Shown one piece after another: positions 62,503 to 64,000 of a stretch of DNA of 64,000 nucleotides. A program made the translations under genes and the position numbers. Source of the stretch: Gammaproteobacteria bacterium (lineage in GTDB: Bacteria; Pseudomonadota; Gammaproteobacteria; Xanthomonadales; Wenzhouxiangellaceae); contig PWYW01000009.1 in assembly GCA_003567685.1 (NCBI GenBank), positions 28,258 through 92,257 of the forward strand, written 5' to 3'. Within the stretch, counting starts at the first letter, position 1; every line of letters starts with the position of its first letter. Below the pieces are notes generated by a model. The model was not told where the DNA came from and searched no databases. It was given only the letters and a program-made list of their open reading frames with translations.

Positions 62503-62506
62503 GCGG

Positions 62507-63352
62507 TCAGACCAATCGCATGCTGGCCGTCGACTTTCGCCGATGGATGAACACGGCCAGCAAGGCGGCTACACCCATCAGCCAGAACATCCAGCGCGGC
62601 ACCGGGAAGGATACTGTCAACTGGCTGCTCCCAATCACCTCGTGCAAGGGCGGCGCCAGGGCAGTCTCGCGGAGCATGTCGATCAGCTCGAAGCGCGTTT
62701 CCACCAGGCGCAGGACCGGCTCGCCATCGCGGCTCAGGTCGCGCTCGATCCGGCCGCGCCGGCCCGTCTGCTCAAGGTGCAGGGCCAGGACCTGCTCGCC
62801 CTGCTCCAGTCGATCGGGCTCGAAAAGCGTCCACTGATACTCGATGGGTGTAGGCCCAAAGGTCGAGGCCAAGAGGAACACCACCACAACCGCCACGATG
62901 CCCTGGCCCAGCGACCTGGCCATGGCCATGGCCGTGATTCGTGATCGCACGGTCGCGCCCAGAGCCCTGGCCTGATCCCGCAGGGCCGGCAGCTTGCTCG
63001 ATGGTGCACACGGAAGATGGCTCAGCAGCGCGACCAGCAGCGCGACCAGCAGCCCGATCAGCCCCAGGTGCGCCAGAAGACGCAGCAGCCGTGGCCCTGT
63101 CACCGCCAGTGCCCAGGAACGCGGCGTCGTCTCGACCAACTGCCGCTGATCATCGTAAACACGCTGATGGCTGGCGACCAGCAGACCGCCCAGCCAGAAG
63201 GTTCGTTGCTCGACAACCACGTGACCTGCGGCATCCGGCTCGCCCAATGGCGTGCGAACCAGGCCGTCGGAAAGCAGCAGCGCGCAGATCAGCGCGCCCA
63301 GGACGCAGCTCAGCACCAGCCTGAGCGAATAAAGATTGATAGCCTTGGACAT
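62507..63352 (-). CDS. Membrane protein of unknown function
   Basis: 281 residues with four hydrophobic segments: about 8-27, 88-112, 148-166 and 255-270. Between the first two and the last two lie polar, presumably periplasmic domains of 60 and 85 residues (for instance EQRTFWLGGLLVASHQRVYD and a stretch ending VIGSSQLTVSFPVPRW). I do not recognise a family. The small TPR gene follows 4 bp later on the same strand. Confidence 0.7.
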   Translation of the reverse strand: MSKAINLYSLRLVLSCVLGALICALLLSDGLVRTPLGEPDAAGHVVVEQRTFWLGGLLVASHQRVYDDQRQLVETTPRSWALAVTGPRLLRLLAHLGLIGLLVALLVALLSHLPCAPSSKLPALRDQARALGATVRSRITAMAMARSLGQGIVAVVVVFLLASTFGPTPIEYQWTLFEPDRLEQGEQVLALHLEQTGRRGRIERDLSRDGEPVLRLVETRFELIDMLRETALAPPLHEVIGSSQLTVSFPVPRWMFWLMGVAALLAVFIHRRKSTASMRLV

Positions 63353-63424
63353 TGATTGTTCCCGTTACCACTTGCGCCAAGCAAAAAGTTTAAGCGGGCT
63401 GCAACGGATCGGTCAATTGTCTGG

Positions 63425-63556
63425 GAAGAAGAAGGGAGAAGGGAGAAGAGTGGAGGGGGAGAGGAGAGGGGGATCCCGGATATCGCCGCGCGATTCCGGG
63501 ATTACAGGGTGCCGTCTTCCGTCTTCCGTCTTCCTTCTTCCGTCTTCCCTTTCCCG
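63425..63556. repeat. Large purine/pyrimidine hairpin repeat beside trkH
   Basis: A purine arm (GAAGAAGAAGGGAGAAGGGA and on to about 63472) and a pyrimidine arm (CCGTCTTCCGTCTTCCGTCT onward, about 63512-63555) enclose a spacer with an 8-bp perfect stem, ATCCCGGA/TCCGGGAT (63473-63480 and 63495-63502). It lies directly downstream of the trkH stop, so it will be in the trkH mRNA 3' region. Confidence 0.75.
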
Positions 63557-63557
63557 A

Positions 63558-64000
63558 TCAATGCTTCCAGTAGGCCGGCGTAAGCAACACCAGGATGGTG
63601 AAGATTTCGAGTCGGCCCAGCAGCATGGCGAAGCTCATCAGCCACTTGGTAGAATCGCTCAAAGGCCCCCAGTTGGAACCGGCCTCGCCGAGTGCCGGGC
63701 CGAGGTTGTTCATGGCCGAGAACACCACGGACACCGCCGTGACCAGGTCTTGCTCAATGCCCGAAACAATCAGGGTAAGGACGACCACGCACAGGATATA
63801 CAGACTGACGAAGCCCCAGACCGCGTTGGCCACTTCCTGGTCGAGGGTGCGGCCGCCCAGCTTCAGCGGCACCACGGCGCGCGGATGAATCAACCGCTGC
63901 AGCTCGCGCAGGCCCTGGCGGCTTAACAGGTAGACGCGGATGATCTTGAAGCCACCGGTGGTCGCGCCGGCGCAGCCGCCCAGCCCGCTGATCAGAATCA
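63558..64000 (-). CDS. trkH: Potassium uptake protein TrkH, C-terminal part (runs off the window)
   Basis: About 147 residues of the C-terminal end of a potassium channel-like transporter; the N-terminal two-thirds lie beyond the window. The visible end has the last selectivity-filter turn GCAGATTGGFKIIRVYLL, then RAVVPLKLGG and FSAMNNLGPALGEAGSNW, and LGRLEIFTILVLLTPAYW, all typical of TrkH. It works with cytoplasmic TrkA, not seen here. Confidence 0.93.
   Translation of the reverse strand, partial: ILISGLGGCAGATTGGFKIIRVYLLSRQGLRELQRLIHPRAVVPLKLGGRTLDQEVANAVWGFVSLYILCVVVLTLIVSGIEQDLVTAVSVVFSAMNNLGPALGEAGSNWGPLSDSTKWLMSFAMLLGRLEIFTILVLLTPAYWKH

Overview
This 64 kb window is chromosomal DNA of a GC-rich gammaproteobacterium. 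Its complement is bacterial housekeeping: pgk/gap/tkt, the rpsU-yqeY-dnaG-rpoD block facing tsaD, aroK-aroB-hemE, the type IV pilus motors pilT and pilU beside yggS-proC-yggT, folB-folK, rlmKL and tandem LpxL-type acyltransferases. Other traits point to the Xanthomonadales/Wenzhouxiangella neighbourhood: large secreted beta-helix proteins ending in a DRFE-type tag, an ECF sigma factor beside TPR-bearing Ser/Thr kinases, and exosortase H. That placement is an inference from gene content; no rRNA gene is present to test it. I see no tRNA, rRNA, CRISPR array, prophage, integrase or transposase gene.

Layout. 0.1-10 kb: a secreted beta-helix protein, small membrane proteins, a membrane-anchored XRE regulator, an exported amidohydrolase, and a tightly coupled egtB + PLP-enzyme pair. 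10-14 kb: a YghU-type GST and a compact ATP-grasp/EamA/EamA operon. 14-25 kb: pgk, gap and tkt on the minus strand, interrupted by a plus-strand module of one ECF sigma factor and two paralogous transmembrane Ser/Thr kinases. 25-30 kb: two exported proteins and a two-component system with a structured leader. 30-35 kb: pilU, pilT and, divergently, yggS-proC-yggT-DUF4426. 35-40 kb: an xrtH-yeeZ-pdxH operon, divergent from aroK-aroB-hemE. 40-46.7 kb: rpoD, dnaG, yqeY and rpsU, divergent from tsaD, then folB and folK. 46.7-56 kb: an accessory stretch rich in non-coding repeats, holding an isochorismatase-like hydrolase, a pteridine-reductase-like SDR, a MidA-type methyltransferase, a second beta-helix protein and a GMC oxidoreductase. 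56-64 kb: rlmKL, two acyltransferases, Sua5, an AI-2E family permease, two small unknowns and the C-terminal part of trkH at the window edge.

The intergenic DNA is the least ordinary part. Two related non-coding elements (46796-47702 and 55257-55638) share a 284-bp block that I count as 95% identical, and both are bounded by the same terminal inverted repeat. One copy carries two further palindromic insertions. Two families of purine-arm/pyrimidine-arm hairpins sit in other gaps, and in two places they run into the 3' ends of genes and appear to supply the last codons. The other candidates for undescribed biology are the shared C-terminal tag of the two beta-helix proteins, the ATP-grasp/exporter operon, the egtB-coupled PLP enzyme and the hairpin leader of the response regulator gene.
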